From a virus, in IMG/VR virus record IMGVR_UViG_3300028608_000001, positions 1 to 42,210 of that record: 42,210 nt of DNA. One strand, written 5' to 3'. A model generated the notes under the pieces. It was not told the origin of the DNA. It was given only the letters and a program-made list of their open reading frames with translations, and did no database searches. The translations under genes were made by a program, and so were the position numbers. Shown here one piece after another: positions 8,185 to 16,733 of this stretch (positions within the stretch are counted from its first letter, which is position 1; each line of letters starts with the position of its first letter).

Positions 8185-8564
8185 GTTGCCTCCGTCTTGG
8201 ATTTGGCACGGGTCTTCCGTGCTTTTTCATTCCGAGCGAGGCGCTTCTCGTCAGTTGTTTTGTAGGTTGGGTGAAGCAGGTTGGTTGGTCCCAGCTTGTG
8301 GGTATGGAGATACTGCGCCACGCCCCCAAGGAACGCAGCGAAGGCACCGAAGTCTGACAGTCCATACCGGCCTCGGTTGTTCTCCAGCTTGCCAAGCATG
8401 GCGTTGCACCCGCTGCACAACACACCTCGTATCCAGCCATTGGTATGGCAGTGGTCGAGGCATGGAGTCTTGGGTGGTCTTCCGCACAGGGCGCACTTAC
8501 CAGCCTGCCGCTGCAACAGAGTAGCCCGAACGGTGGCCACTCCTGCATACGTCAGCTTTTGCAT
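8181..8564 (-). CDS. Recombination endonuclease VII
   Basis: 127 aa from ATG 8564 (MQKLTYAGVATV), with AGGAGG nine bases upstream. It resolves branched DNA before packaging. The His-Me finger signature is clear: CALCG at 24-28, LDHCH at 36-40, and RGVLCSGCNAMLGKLENN at 46-63, giving four zinc cysteines and the DHCH active site of T4 gp49. The C-terminal 30 residues are Lys/Arg-rich. It overlaps the end of the 5'-3' exonuclease gene by 13 bases. Confidence 0.92.
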   Translation of the reverse strand: MQKLTYAGVATVRATLLQRQAGKCALCGRPPKTPCLDHCHTNGWIRGVLCSGCNAMLGKLENNRGRYGLSDFGAFAAFLGGVAQYLHTHKLGPTNLLHPTYKTTDEKRLARNEKARKTRAKSKTEAT

Positions 8565-9517
8565 AGGGCTTCCGCCTCCTGCTTCATTTGGGTTACGCGG
8601 GCCATCAGCCTGTTGAATGCTGGCTGCATGGTTCGCTCCACGAACGGCCCGAGATACCTCAGGCAATCGTCAATCTCTGCTGTTGCATCGCGGCGCATCC
8701 AGAGCAGCGCCATCTGCTCGGCCAAGGCATCTGGCCAACCGTCACCATAGTAGGTTCGATACAACGCACCGACCACGGAGAATGCTTTGTCGTTGTCCTG
8801 CACGTCGTTCATCTGCATGAACTTCTCGGCAGTCTTCTCGCCCATGAGCTTGGGCTTACCGCTGACACAGTACTTAGGCAGGCCGGGTATGCAGTCCACG
8901 CCGTCACCCATCAGGCACTGAAGCCAGAAGAAGTACTCGCCGTGAATGTGCCCGTCCAGTGCGTCGATGCGGAACGTCTTAGGTGCCACGAACGTGAGCA
9001 GCCATGACTTCCAGTCGATGTGCCAGCCGGGGATCATGCGCCAGTCTTTGTCAGCACAGGTCAGGACAGCCAGCTGCGGGCCGAGTACCATTGCGTGGTA
9101 TGCAGCGCCGTCGTCAGCCTCTCGATCTCCCCACGTCTTGACCTTGAACATACCGCCGCCACCTGACTGCATCCACTCGCGGAGGTACGCCCAGTTCTTC
9201 GGCTTGTGGCCGGTGCGTTTGAACTGGTAGCCGTTGATTGTGGCAATGGCATATCGCATCCCCTTGGTTGAGCTGTCATCGGTAAGGTGTACAACGATCT
9301 TCTCGCAGCCACTCAGGATACGCATTCGTTCCAGCCGCTCACGGGCTGCATCACGAGCTTCACCCGGTGACGTGTTCTCGTTACCGCCGCAGTAGTAGGC
9401 GAGGTAATCGCCATCCGCCAGCAGTGTCCGCCCCGGCACAACAGCCGGGACGGGCAGAGCTTGGGGCATTGACTGCTCAGCGGCAGCTCTGGCCAGAGCC
9501 TCGGCTACCGCATCCAT
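8552..9517 (-). CDS. 5'-3' exonuclease (T7 gp6-like, FEN/PIN fold)
   Basis: 321 aa. It removes RNA primers and degrades DNA 5'-3' in phage replication and recombination. Visible parts are LLADGDYLAYYCGG (first metal Asp residues), WGDREADDGAAYHA (acid cluster), VLTCADKDWRMIPG and LQCLMGDGVDCIPGLP followed by GEKTAEK (helix-3-turn-helix DNA-binding region). The start is ATG 9517 sharing a base with the stop of the upstream gene; GTG 9520 would add one residue. The C-terminal alpha-helical part is ordinary for the family. Confidence 0.88.
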   Translation of the reverse strand: MDAVAEALARAAAEQSMPQALPVPAVVPGRTLLADGDYLAYYCGGNENTSPGEARDAARERLERMRILSGCEKIVVHLTDDSSTKGMRYAIATINGYQFKRTGHKPKNWAYLREWMQSGGGGMFKVKTWGDREADDGAAYHAMVLGPQLAVLTCADKDWRMIPGWHIDWKSWLLTFVAPKTFRIDALDGHIHGEYFFWLQCLMGDGVDCIPGLPKYCVSGKPKLMGEKTAEKFMQMNDVQDNDKAFSVVGALYRTYYGDGWPDALAEQMALLWMRRDATAEIDDCLRYLGPFVERTMQPAFNRLMARVTQMKQEAEALCKS

Positions 9518-10413
9518 CACAGGCCAGCCAGCGGATCTTCATCTGCCACAGTGTTCGGGGCATCCGTGGTACTCTGCGTAGCAGACTCCACACTCGTCAC
9601 AGCCGACTCCGAGCTGGCAAGCGGATCGCTCGACAGCGGGCTGTCCGCCAAGTCCAGAGCTTCCTCGCCGAGGATCGCTTTGATCGGGGAGGTCGGGAAG
9701 TTCTTCGCCTTGCGGATCGTGTCTTGGAAGCGGTTCTTGCTGCGGGCCGGACGCGCTGGCTTGCCGTCCTTCGCTGGCACCGCCTCGTACTCGCCGTCGA
9801 TGTAGATCAGATCCCACATTTCTTTGCATGCGTAGTCCCACAGGAACACCTTGTTGTCTGCATCAGCGCGGGCCGGGGCAGGTACTGGCACCTTGGTCTG
9901 GTTCTCAGGGTCGAGCGGGTCGCCCTTGATAACAACCGGTGCGGTGAAGTTGTAGCCGCTTGGACCTTTGAAGGTGGCGTACTCCTTGTCACCCTTCTTG
10001 TCCATGTACACAGTGCCGAGGAAGTGCTTGCCCAGCAGCTGAGTCATGTGGGTGGCTTGGCCATCGTAGTTCAGCTGGTTGAACACCTTGAAGAAGTGGG
10101 CCTTCTCGTTGGTGGACAGCTTCTCGGTGATGGTCAGGCGCTTGCAGACCAGCTTGCCCTCAACCATTTCACCCTTGTTGACGCCGCCGTTCAGCTCAAA
10201 GATCAGCGACACATCGTTGCTGTCATATGGTGGCTTGCCGGGGATCTCGTGCTTCTGGATGCCCAGCTCGATGTAACCGATCAGGGTCACGATGGACAGG
10301 CCAGCCTTGGGTTGCTCGTAGTCGCCGCCACCGGCAGTAGCTACACGCTGGTCGTTCTGTTCTGCGGCCTTGGCCAGTGCTGCTGCGATTGCTGCTTGTG
10401 CTACGTTGCTCAT
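9517..10413 (-). CDS. Putative ssDNA-binding protein (T7 gp2.5 position)
   Basis: 298 aa. No single motif proves the function. It lies between DNA polymerase and exonuclease, has a beta-rich middle, and ends in a long Ser/Asp/Glu-rich disordered tail closing with ADEDPLAGL. That layout (OB-like core plus acidic tail) matches phage ssDNA-binding proteins, whose tail contacts polymerase and helicase. Similar genes next to the polymerase of phiKMV-like phages are often left as hypothetical. The ATG overlaps the polymerase stop (ATGA). Confidence 0.6.
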   Translation of the reverse strand: MSNVAQAAIAAALAKAAEQNDQRVATAGGGDYEQPKAGLSIVTLIGYIELGIQKHEIPGKPPYDSNDVSLIFELNGGVNKGEMVEGKLVCKRLTITEKLSTNEKAHFFKVFNQLNYDGQATHMTQLLGKHFLGTVYMDKKGDKEYATFKGPSGYNFTAPVVIKGDPLDPENQTKVPVPAPARADADNKVFLWDYACKEMWDLIYIDGEYEAVPAKDGKPARPARSKNRFQDTIRKAKNFPTSPIKAILGEEALDLADSPLSSDPLASSESAVTSVESATQSTTDAPNTVADEDPLAGL

Positions 10414-12704
10414 GCTGCCACCTTCATATAGTCTTGACGGAGTTGTTCACGGTAATGTTTAGCACGATCCTTGACGCCGGGAATGTCGGCCTCCTCAATC
10501 ATGCTGGCGCCCCATGTAGTTTCAGATGGGACGTGGACTGGCTGGTGCCAGCCGAAGTAGTACTGCATGAACTCCGATGCGGATTCCATGCAAGCATGCA
10601 GCAGTGCCGCAGCTTCAAACTTAACGTCGTTGTGGAAGTCGCCGTAACAGGCGTCGTGTACTTGGCTTACCAGCAGCCCCTTGCCACCGAAGTTCCTGCA
10701 CTTGTAGAACGCACGCACTGCCAGCCACATGGCTGCCTTGGCCCACTCGCCGCCCTCACCCTGCACCGGATAGTTCTTGATCTCGGTCGGTGTGAAGTTA
10801 GAGAACTTGCCCTCGCGCTCAACTACAAACTTAGGTGACGGTTGTTCGATCCACGCATACAGCTTGTTGTCCGGCGCTCGCCAGAACCCAGTGCGTAGCT
10901 CGACCTGCTTGGCAGGGAAGTCAGGGTGCGGCACGACCTTGCGGACGCCACGCTTGCTGGCCTCAATGCTTGCCGTCAGCTTCTCATACCACGGAGTCAC
11001 CTGCGGATAGCGTGCCTCGTCAGCCTTGATAAGCTCCTTCACTTCCTCAATGTCCATGCCGGTGGACAGGGAGATAGCCGCAGCCCCTGCACCATACGCC
11101 CGCTGGAATGAGTACTCCTTACTGCCCTTCCGCTGCTTGATCCAGAACGGATCTTTCTGCACCTTCACCATGTCGAGCACGAACTCGTAGTCAACGTGGT
11201 TCTTCGCGGCTGCCTTCACGCAGTGCATGTCCAGACCTGCAAGCAAGTCAGCGATCAGCTGCTTGTCACCGGTCAGGATAGCCTGAATGTAAACCTCAAG
11301 TGAGGTGAAGTCGGACTGGCAGATCACACCGTCCTTCCCGAACCTGCTGATGAACAGCGACTTGACCTGCGACTTGTCCTTACCGGACAGGTTCTGCAAG
11401 TTAGGGTTGGACGAGCTGAAGCGTGCAGTCACCGTGGCCGTGTGGTTGAACTGGCCGTGGATCATGCCGTCCTCTTGCACCTGTGTCAGCATGCCGGACT
11501 GCTCACCTGTCTTCGGATCAGTAGCGATGAAGTAGGTGGTCAAGTCCTTCTGCATCTTGGCGCGGAGGGACAGGTCTTTCAGGAATGGAACGTCACGATT
11601 ACCGAGTGCCTCGATCACCTCGCCCGCTACAGAGTACAAGCCTTCAGTGGAAGTTTTCCATGCAGGGTCCGGCTCAGTGTAGCCCGGCATCTTGTACAAG
11701 CGGTCAGCCTTACGGGTCTTCTGACCCCGCTCGATGTCAGGGAGCGTGACCTGCTTGGTCTTCGCTTGCCCTTGGTTCTTGCCACTCTTGGCGTACACGA
11801 TGTCAGGGTGCATCATGTCTGCCGTCGTGCTGCCATCCTTCAGGACGTAATGCACTTCCTTCTTCTGGTAGTAGACTGGTTGCAGATCGTCATCGAAGAT
11901 CGGCTCGTCTATCTCGTACTTGATGTGGCCACCGAAGATCAGCGGTGACTGGTGGTGGCGGCTCGTCCACTTGAAGTCGAACGGCAGGTCAGCAGGCAGG
12001 TACTTGTCCAGCCTCTCGCCCAGCTCAGCCAGATCCTTGACCATCTGCTCGGCTAGTTCAAGCCCGCGCTCTTGGTCGATCTTCATCCCGTTGCGTTCAG
12101 CTTCGATGGTGTAGACCAGCGAGCCCATGTTCAGCATGATGGACTTGGTTTGTCCAGCAGCACGAGCACGAGTCAGCTGCCCAACGAAGCACGTCTCGGT
12201 GTTAGTCAAGTCACCGGGCAGGTACTTCAGCATCAGGTCAGCAGGAATGTCAGGCGTGTCGATGCCTGCCTCCCACATTGCCTTCACCTCATCTGGCTTG
12301 AGCACACCGCCGTAGCGTGGCGCCACCTCGTCGAGGCTAAGGTACTGCGCCTCAGGCAGCATACCCTCAAGCAGGTACTCCGCAAGCTGGCAGTCCCACA
12401 GCTGACCACCCGCTACGATCCAATCCATGTAGGCGTTGAGGTTCTCCTCGTCGCGGAAGATTGCATGCAGCAGGTCGAACTTGATGTTGAACCCGACCAA
12501 GATCTTAGGCGAGTAGTGCGAGAGCATCCTCGCCAGCCATCCCTTGGTTAGTTCCGGTGCTGACAGGCGTTGGCAATCCACTGCCAGTGCCTTGTGTTGC
12601 TTCGCTCCCGTCCACACCACCCAGTTCAGTGGATCGAACGGGTTCGCTTTCCGGTTGAACGACTTGCGGATCGTCGTCTCGACGTCCATCGTTAGCACTG
12701 ACAT
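10410..12704 (-). CDS. DNA polymerase, family A with 3'-5' exonuclease domain
   Basis: 764 aa (T7 gp5 704). The N-terminal proofreading domain has LTMDVETT and VGFNIKFDLLH. The polymerase domain has motif A QSDFTSLEVY (Asp near 465), motif B KGSKEYSFQRAYGAG and motif C QVHDACYGD (His 683, Asp 684, Ala 685). Most family A enzymes have HDE in motif C; here the Glu position is Ala. AAGGAGG stands before ATG 12704, and the DVET motif close to the N-terminus rules out a later start. The first 200 bases of the gene also encode the helicase C-terminus in another frame. Confidence 0.95.
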   Translation of the reverse strand: MSVLTMDVETTIRKSFNRKANPFDPLNWVVWTGAKQHKALAVDCQRLSAPELTKGWLARMLSHYSPKILVGFNIKFDLLHAIFRDEENLNAYMDWIVAGGQLWDCQLAEYLLEGMLPEAQYLSLDEVAPRYGGVLKPDEVKAMWEAGIDTPDIPADLMLKYLPGDLTNTETCFVGQLTRARAAGQTKSIMLNMGSLVYTIEAERNGMKIDQERGLELAEQMVKDLAELGERLDKYLPADLPFDFKWTSRHHQSPLIFGGHIKYEIDEPIFDDDLQPVYYQKKEVHYVLKDGSTTADMMHPDIVYAKSGKNQGQAKTKQVTLPDIERGQKTRKADRLYKMPGYTEPDPAWKTSTEGLYSVAGEVIEALGNRDVPFLKDLSLRAKMQKDLTTYFIATDPKTGEQSGMLTQVQEDGMIHGQFNHTATVTARFSSSNPNLQNLSGKDKSQVKSLFISRFGKDGVICQSDFTSLEVYIQAILTGDKQLIADLLAGLDMHCVKAAAKNHVDYEFVLDMVKVQKDPFWIKQRKGSKEYSFQRAYGAGAAAISLSTGMDIEEVKELIKADEARYPQVTPWYEKLTASIEASKRGVRKVVPHPDFPAKQVELRTGFWRAPDNKLYAWIEQPSPKFVVEREGKFSNFTPTEIKNYPVQGEGGEWAKAAMWLAVRAFYKCRNFGGKGLLVSQVHDACYGDFHNDVKFEAAALLHACMESASEFMQYYFGWHQPVHVPSETTWGASMIEEADIPGVKDRAKHYREQLRQDYMKVAA

Positions 12705-13995
12705 TTAACGCAACCTCCTTGACAGTATAGAACCTGCCCTCGGTAGCAGCAAACACCACCTCTGAACATGGCGAGCGCTTCTGCCCTTCGACATGAAGTT
12801 TATTTTTGGTGAGCCCGATGAAGCGGATGTTCTCGTAGGCTTGTTCGTTCTTCTTGCCCAGCGTGATGATGAAGTCAGCCGCGCCCTGCTTACCAGTCTT
12901 GCTGTCCTTGAGCATGCCCAGCGTGGGGTAAGCCAGCCCGTCACCATCGTTGCTGATCTGGCTAGTCGCAAGTGCGATGAGCTTGTACCGCACCGCCAGT
13001 TCACGCGCCCACTGGTACATACCTTCGAGTACTTGGTCTGTCCTCTGCCCACCATTGAGCACCTCGCCGTCGAACTTGATGTTGTCGATCATGTCGAACA
13101 CCACCAGTCCGGGTTGCGTCTGCTTGATGATCTCCTCAATCTGCCATGACTTGTAGCCGTGGACATCCAGCACACGGATGCGCAGCATGTCACCGCCGAT
13201 GGCCGCAGTGTAGTCAGTCCAGAGTTGGCCTGCCTTCTGCAACTTGACGATCTTACTGGCTGGCAAACCAAGGCTGGCTTGAATGATCCGCTCTTGGATA
13301 CGCTCGCCCGGCCCCTCGTTGTTGAACCAGATGATAGGGCGGTTGGCGTTCTCGTAGTAGGCTGGCAACTGGGTGGCCATGAACGTGATGTTGTCAGCGA
13401 TGAAGCTGGTCTTCCCTGCATCAGGCCGTGCGGCCAAGATGCCGAAGTCACCAGCACGCAGCGGACGCATGCTCAGGTTCAGTGCCTCTGTTCTCCAGCG
13501 GATGCCGGTGTTGTTCACCGCGTCCTTGAACAGGTTGTCGCCAATGTCCACGAACGGGATCTTCACCTTGCGTTCGCAGTCAGCCTCGTGCTCGTCGATC
13601 ACCTTGCGGACCAAGCCGCCGATGTTGATCTCCTCGCCACGGGTCCAGCGGTCAGCGATGTCAGCCACCAGCACAGCGAGGTTGGCCTCCAACAACTTGG
13701 CCACCACCACAGCCTTGACTTCAGCGTTGGGCTCAGCTGCGCACTGGCTAAAGATCTGCCGGTACACTGCCATGTCCTCAGGCTTGACGCCACGGTGCTG
13801 CACTGTAAACCATGTGGCAAACTCACCTTGTAACGGGATCACCTCACAGTCAGGGAACTCATTGAAGTACTTGCCGAAGTCGGCGAGCACCGTTGTTGTA
13901 CGCATGTCGAAGGCTCGGTCATTCACCGTGCGGTGTAGACGGAGGTACTCCTTCTTCTGCTTCATGACCTGCAACAGCGTGATGTCAAGTGACAT
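12505..13995 (-). CDS. Replicative DnaB-like helicase
   Basis: 496 aa. It unwinds the fork as a hexamer. The Walker A motif is AARPDAGKTSF (Lys 195) and Walker B is GLVVFDMID; a later LIALATSQIS fits motif H3. Residues 1-170 form a helical N-terminal domain, and the zinc and TOPRIM primase parts are in the separate gene upstream, as in phiKMV-like phages. After GRFYTVKEVALNV the frame stays open for about 65 more codons inside the polymerase gene. This gives an acidic disordered tail ending GEDALALLA. It overlaps the primase by 11 bases. Confidence 0.93.
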   Translation of the reverse strand: MSLDITLLQVMKQKKEYLRLHRTVNDRAFDMRTTTVLADFGKYFNEFPDCEVIPLQGEFATWFTVQHRGVKPEDMAVYRQIFSQCAAEPNAEVKAVVVAKLLEANLAVLVADIADRWTRGEEINIGGLVRKVIDEHEADCERKVKIPFVDIGDNLFKDAVNNTGIRWRTEALNLSMRPLRAGDFGILAARPDAGKTSFIADNITFMATQLPAYYENANRPIIWFNNEGPGERIQERIIQASLGLPASKIVKLQKAGQLWTDYTAAIGGDMLRIRVLDVHGYKSWQIEEIIKQTQPGLVVFDMIDNIKFDGEVLNGGQRTDQVLEGMYQWARELAVRYKLIALATSQISNDGDGLAYPTLGMLKDSKTGKQGAADFIITLGKKNEQAYENIRFIGLTKNKLHVEGQKRSPCSEVVFAATEGRFYTVKEVALNVSANDGRRDDDPQVVQPESEPVRSTELGGVDGSEATQGTGSGLPTPVSTGTNQGMAGEDALALLA

Positions 13996-14803
13996 TCATC
14001 TGCGCCTCCTGTATGAACTGCGCCACCTCGGCGCGGCTGTGGAACTTCGGATCTTTCGGGCTGTTGATCTTGGCATGCTTGACACCGGCCAGTGCCAGTG
14101 TGCGGGATACCTGTGCTGCTCCATCCCACCCGGCTGGGTCAGGGTCGAGCCACACCAGTACCGGGCGCCCATCAGCCATGACCTTGGCCAGTACCTCAGG
14201 GCACAGCTTCACACCCATGAGTGACCATGCCTCTGCCGCCATGCCACAGCGCACAGCAGACAGGATGTCCTCGGTGAATACAATGACAGGGCCGCTGCCA
14301 AAGCGTGGCACTACGGAGCCACGAGGGACTACTGGGTTGATGTACTTCGCACCCTTGTCACCAAAGATACGCCGCGCCTGCCAGTAGATCAGGTCGCCGT
14401 TGTCCAGCACGGGCAGTACCACCCGCTTTGTTTCCTCGTGATAATAGATCCCGAGATCGGCTATGTCCTCGTTGGTGAGGGCTGCCTTGTACAACCAGAC
14501 ACGGGCCTGCAAGGGCCATGATGCGAGGTCGAAGTTGCATGGCATGGGTGGTCGCGGGTCACTCTCGATCACCGCCTCTGCCTGTGCCACGGCGTCACGC
14601 AGGGCCAGCCGCTCGACGAGTCCGGGCAAGGGCTTACCCTTGAATCCTTTGTCATCACAGCGGAAGCAATAGCCCGACCACCCGTCCAGTGTGTGGTTAC
14701 AGATCAGCGTGTGACCCGGCCCACAGTCGTGCGGGAACCTGCCCTTACCACCGACAGCCAGAGTCTCGGCATGATGCAGCCATGACTCCAGCCGCAGGCT
14801 CAT
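13985..14803 (-). CDS. DNA primase (zinc-binding and TOPRIM)
   Basis: 272 aa from ATG 14803 (MSLRLESWLHH), which overlaps the stop of the 51-aa gene. It makes RNA primers for the polymerase. HDCGPGHTLICNH and YCFRCDDKG give the zinc-binding Cys/His set near residues 25-52. The TOPRIM domain shows VIVFTEDILSAV (Glu) and VLVWLDPDPAG (DxD). T7 fuses primase and helicase in gp4; here they are two genes overlapping by 11 bases. An upstream ATG at 14872 is in frame but lacks the tight coupling. Confidence 0.92.
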   Translation of the reverse strand: MSLRLESWLHHAETLAVGGKGRFPHDCGPGHTLICNHTLDGWSGYCFRCDDKGFKGKPLPGLVERLALRDAVAQAEAVIESDPRPPMPCNFDLASWPLQARVWLYKAALTNEDIADLGIYYHEETKRVVLPVLDNGDLIYWQARRIFGDKGAKYINPVVPRGSVVPRFGSGPVIVFTEDILSAVRCGMAAEAWSLMGVKLCPEVLAKVMADGRPVLVWLDPDPAGWDGAAQVSRTLALAGVKHAKINSPKDPKFHSRAEVAQFIQEAQMNVT

Positions 14804-14955
14804 AGTACACCGGCTATCTTCAGGCAAACCCAGCCTGATGCAATGAAACACGGAGTCAAGACTGCTGTGCATCCCAGCAATATGTTGCGGTAGTAGTTGC
14901 GCTCAGACTCGCGCAGCTTTGCTAGGGCTACCGCAAACTCTTTTTCGGCACTCAT
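14800..14955 (-). CDS. Small membrane-associated protein, 51 aa
   Basis: MSAEKEFAVALAKLRESER and then a hydrophobic stretch (ILLGCTAVLTPCFIASGWVCLKIAGVL). One transmembrane segment is likely. Both ends use ATGA overlaps, with the 37-aa gene upstream and the primase downstream, which supports translation by coupling. No function recognised. Confidence 0.6.
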   Translation of the reverse strand: MSAEKEFAVALAKLRESERNYYRNILLGCTAVLTPCFIASGWVCLKIAGVL

Positions 14956-15065
14956 GCTGCACCAAAGATACCGAAGGCTGCCACGATGTCATAGCCGAAC
15001 CGGCTAGCCACCGCGATGAACAACCAGAGTGGAACCTTGACTTGCTGCTCGATGAACTTAACCAT
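14952..15065 (-). CDS. Very small membrane protein, 37 aa
   Basis: MVKFIEQQVKVPLWLFIAVA and then SRFGYDIVAAFGIFGAA. It is largely hydrophobic and has one likely membrane segment. AGGAG stands nine bases before the ATG, and the stop overlaps the next ATG (ATGA). Function unknown. Confidence 0.6.
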   Translation of the reverse strand: MVKFIEQQVKVPLWLFIAVASRFGYDIVAAFGIFGAA

Positions 15066-15090
15066 CAGTGTCTACTCCTACAACATTACT

Positions 15091-15303
15091 TCAGCCCACC
15101 AGACGGAAGCGGGGAATGATTTCTTCGCCACGGTACAAGACACCAGCGAAGTTCGACAGGCTACGGGTGTAGACATTACCGTCGGCCATAGAGGTATGGA
15201 CTACGACCACCTCACCCGACTCGTCATGCGCCAGAGCGTTCACGACGTAGCGCTCGCCACGCAGGAAGTGTTCGTACACATTGTCTTTGATTGGCATATC
15301 CAT
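15091..15303 (-). CDS. DUF1653-like protein
   Basis: 70 aa. The run YEHFLRGERYVVNALAHDES, then GEVVVVHTSMADGNVYTRSLSNF, follows the DUF1653 pattern (Tyr-x-His, Gly-x-x-Tyr, Glu, then a tyrosine- or serine-rich strand ending in Phe). DUF1653 is a small beta-fold domain seen widely in bacteria and phages without an assigned activity. ATG 15303 overlaps the preceding stop (TGATG), and GGGAG lies upstream. A TTG one codon earlier is possible but less likely. Confidence 0.7.
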   Translation of the reverse strand: MDMPIKDNVYEHFLRGERYVVNALAHDESGEVVVVHTSMADGNVYTRSLSNFAGVLYRGEEIIPRFRLVG

Positions 15304-15554
15304 CAATGTCTGCTCCCATAATACTGCTTCATGATCTTGAGGCGATTGGCACGAGCGTTACCTTCCAGCGCCATGACCGCTGACTTCACCATCAGCTCAA
15401 GCTGCGGGTGGTCGAGCTGGATCTTGATGCGGTTGTAGAACTCGCCGTCATCGCAGTGAACGTACAGGTCGGTGTCGTCCCGCACGGTGAACCAGTGTAG
15501 CCCGACCACACCCTTCAGGCTGGCCGTGTGCTTGATGTCTAACAGGTAACTCAC
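15303..15554 (-). CDS. Hypothetical protein, 83 aa
   Basis: It starts with GTG (MSYLLDIKHTASLKG), overlapping the oxygenase stop as GTGA, with GGAG upstream. The N-terminal half is beta-like (LHWFTVRDDTDLYVHCDDGEF) and the C-terminal half helical. No known motif. Coupled on both sides, so probably translated at a level tied to its neighbours. Confidence 0.7.
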   Translation of the reverse strand: MSYLLDIKHTASLKGVVGLHWFTVRDDTDLYVHCDDGEFYNRIKIQLDHPQLELMVKSAVMALEGNARANRLKIMKQYYGSRH

Positions 15555-16252
15555 TTGACTTCACTCCAGAATACCAACAGATCTCGTCGGCCTTCGGTGA
15601 CTGCACGCCCACGGTGCAGCGTCGTCTTGCCATTGAACAACAAGGCGTGCCCCTTGGGCAGTGGGTCTAGTTGTATGTTGGCAATCGGGCCAGTCCTCAG
15701 GTCAGTGCCACCACCTTGGAACTCGCCGGGGTTCATGCTAACAACGACAGTGATGTCGCTGTCTATGTCAACGTGCCAGTTACCGTGGCCCACTGCATGC
15801 GGCTGGTACTTGGCAAACTGCACGGTCTGCAATTCCTCAGGCTCAACGCCCATCAGGATGTTGCATACCGGGCCGTACACTTCATGGAACAACTTAGCCA
15901 AGCAGGTAGCCAGCTCGATGCAGTGCTCCTGTACTACCAGCTCAGGGATTTGGAACGGCACATCCTCCGCATCGTTCACCTCGTACTCTGCCATTGCTCT
16001 GGCCTCAGCCAATAACAGATCGCAGTACTCAGGTGCAAGGAACGGCATGGTGTAGATGCCGGGGCGGATGGTGTACTTGTTGAGCCAGCTCAGTGCAGCC
16101 CTGTCCTCAGTGAACAGCACTCGTGGCAGCTCTTGTTGGCCCTCGTCCAGCATGCGGGACAGACGCCGTAACGCAGGCAAATGGAGGCGCAGCTCACTAT
16201 GGAGCCACGCCTCCCGTGGTACACAGGTTGTCCCGTCTACCGGCTGGTGCAA
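15551..16252 (-). CDS. 2-oxoglutarate/Fe(II)-dependent oxygenase, prolyl 4-hydroxylase type
   Basis: 233 aa. The facial triad is visible as HVD (His 160, Asp 162) and TLHRG (His 213), with Arg 223 ten residues on to hold 2-oxoglutarate. The spacing and the VSMNPGEFQGGGTDL loop are typical of the P4H-like family. Substrate unknown: such phage enzymes may modify proteins or nucleic acids. The frame opens with TTG immediately after the TAA of the gene above, in the same frame and with no clear ribosome site. A later ATG at codon 34 is the alternative start. Confidence 0.85.
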   Translation of the reverse strand: MHQPVDGTTCVPREAWLHSELRLHLPALRRLSRMLDEGQQELPRVLFTEDRAALSWLNKYTIRPGIYTMPFLAPEYCDLLLAEARAMAEYEVNDAEDVPFQIPELVVQEHCIELATCLAKLFHEVYGPVCNILMGVEPEELQTVQFAKYQPHAVGHGNWHVDIDSDITVVVSMNPGEFQGGGTDLRTGPIANIQLDPLPKGHALLFNGKTTLHRGRAVTEGRRDLLVFWSEVK

Positions 16253-16690
16253 TTACAGCACAACAGCGTTCAGTGCAGCCTCAGTTTCAGGCGACACGGT
16301 GGACAGCAAGTCGTCGATCTCGTTGGACGCGCCCTCACCCCGTGCTTCGGCTTCTGCTTCAGGAGCAGGCAGACGTAGGCCAGCAACTGGCACTTGGTAC
16401 ACAGCAGTGGCCAAGCCTTCGCCGCTGATTACCTTGGCGACAGACTTGCCGTCCACTTCACCGATGGCGATGATGCTACCACGCAGGGTACGCTTGGTTT
16501 CGGCACGGCCCAGATCGAACTCGACGGTGCTGCCAGCGGCGAGGTTGGCCAGCGCCTGCTCGGCGTCGCGCTCTGCTTCCAGCGCCTTGGCCTTGCTCAG
16601 TGCTGCTGCGGACTGGTCGTAGTAGGCTGCGATCTTCTCGTCACGGGTCAGGACTTTGCGGGCTGGGGCTGCTTGATTAACTTCGGTCAT
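16253..16690 (-). CDS. Hypothetical protein opening the middle operon
   Basis: 145 aa from ATG 16690 (MTEVNQAAPARKVLTRDEKIAAYYDQ). It has a helical N-terminus with Ala/Glu/Lys repeats, a beta region (STVEFDLGRAETKRTLRGSI, then AIGEVDGKSVAKVI) and an acidic tail. It is the first gene after the phage promoter at 16807-16826 and its structured leader. Proteins starting this way are common in T7-like phages, but I know no function. The stop codon is directly followed in frame by the oxygenase gene. Confidence 0.75.
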   Translation of the reverse strand: MTEVNQAAPARKVLTRDEKIAAYYDQSAAALSKAKALEAERDAEQALANLAAGSTVEFDLGRAETKRTLRGSIIAIGEVDGKSVAKVISGEGLATAVYQVPVAGLRLPAPEAEAEARGEGASNEIDDLLSTVSPETEAALNAVVL

Positions 16691-16733
16691 GATTCTATTC
16701 TCTCGATAGGTTGGTGGGCGAAGATGTGCCCGC

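Noticed and set aside
9367-10431. 354-codon plus-strand open frame
   Set aside because: Antisense to the exonuclease and ssDNA-binding-like genes, which have clear protein features; no start signal and no sensible domain.
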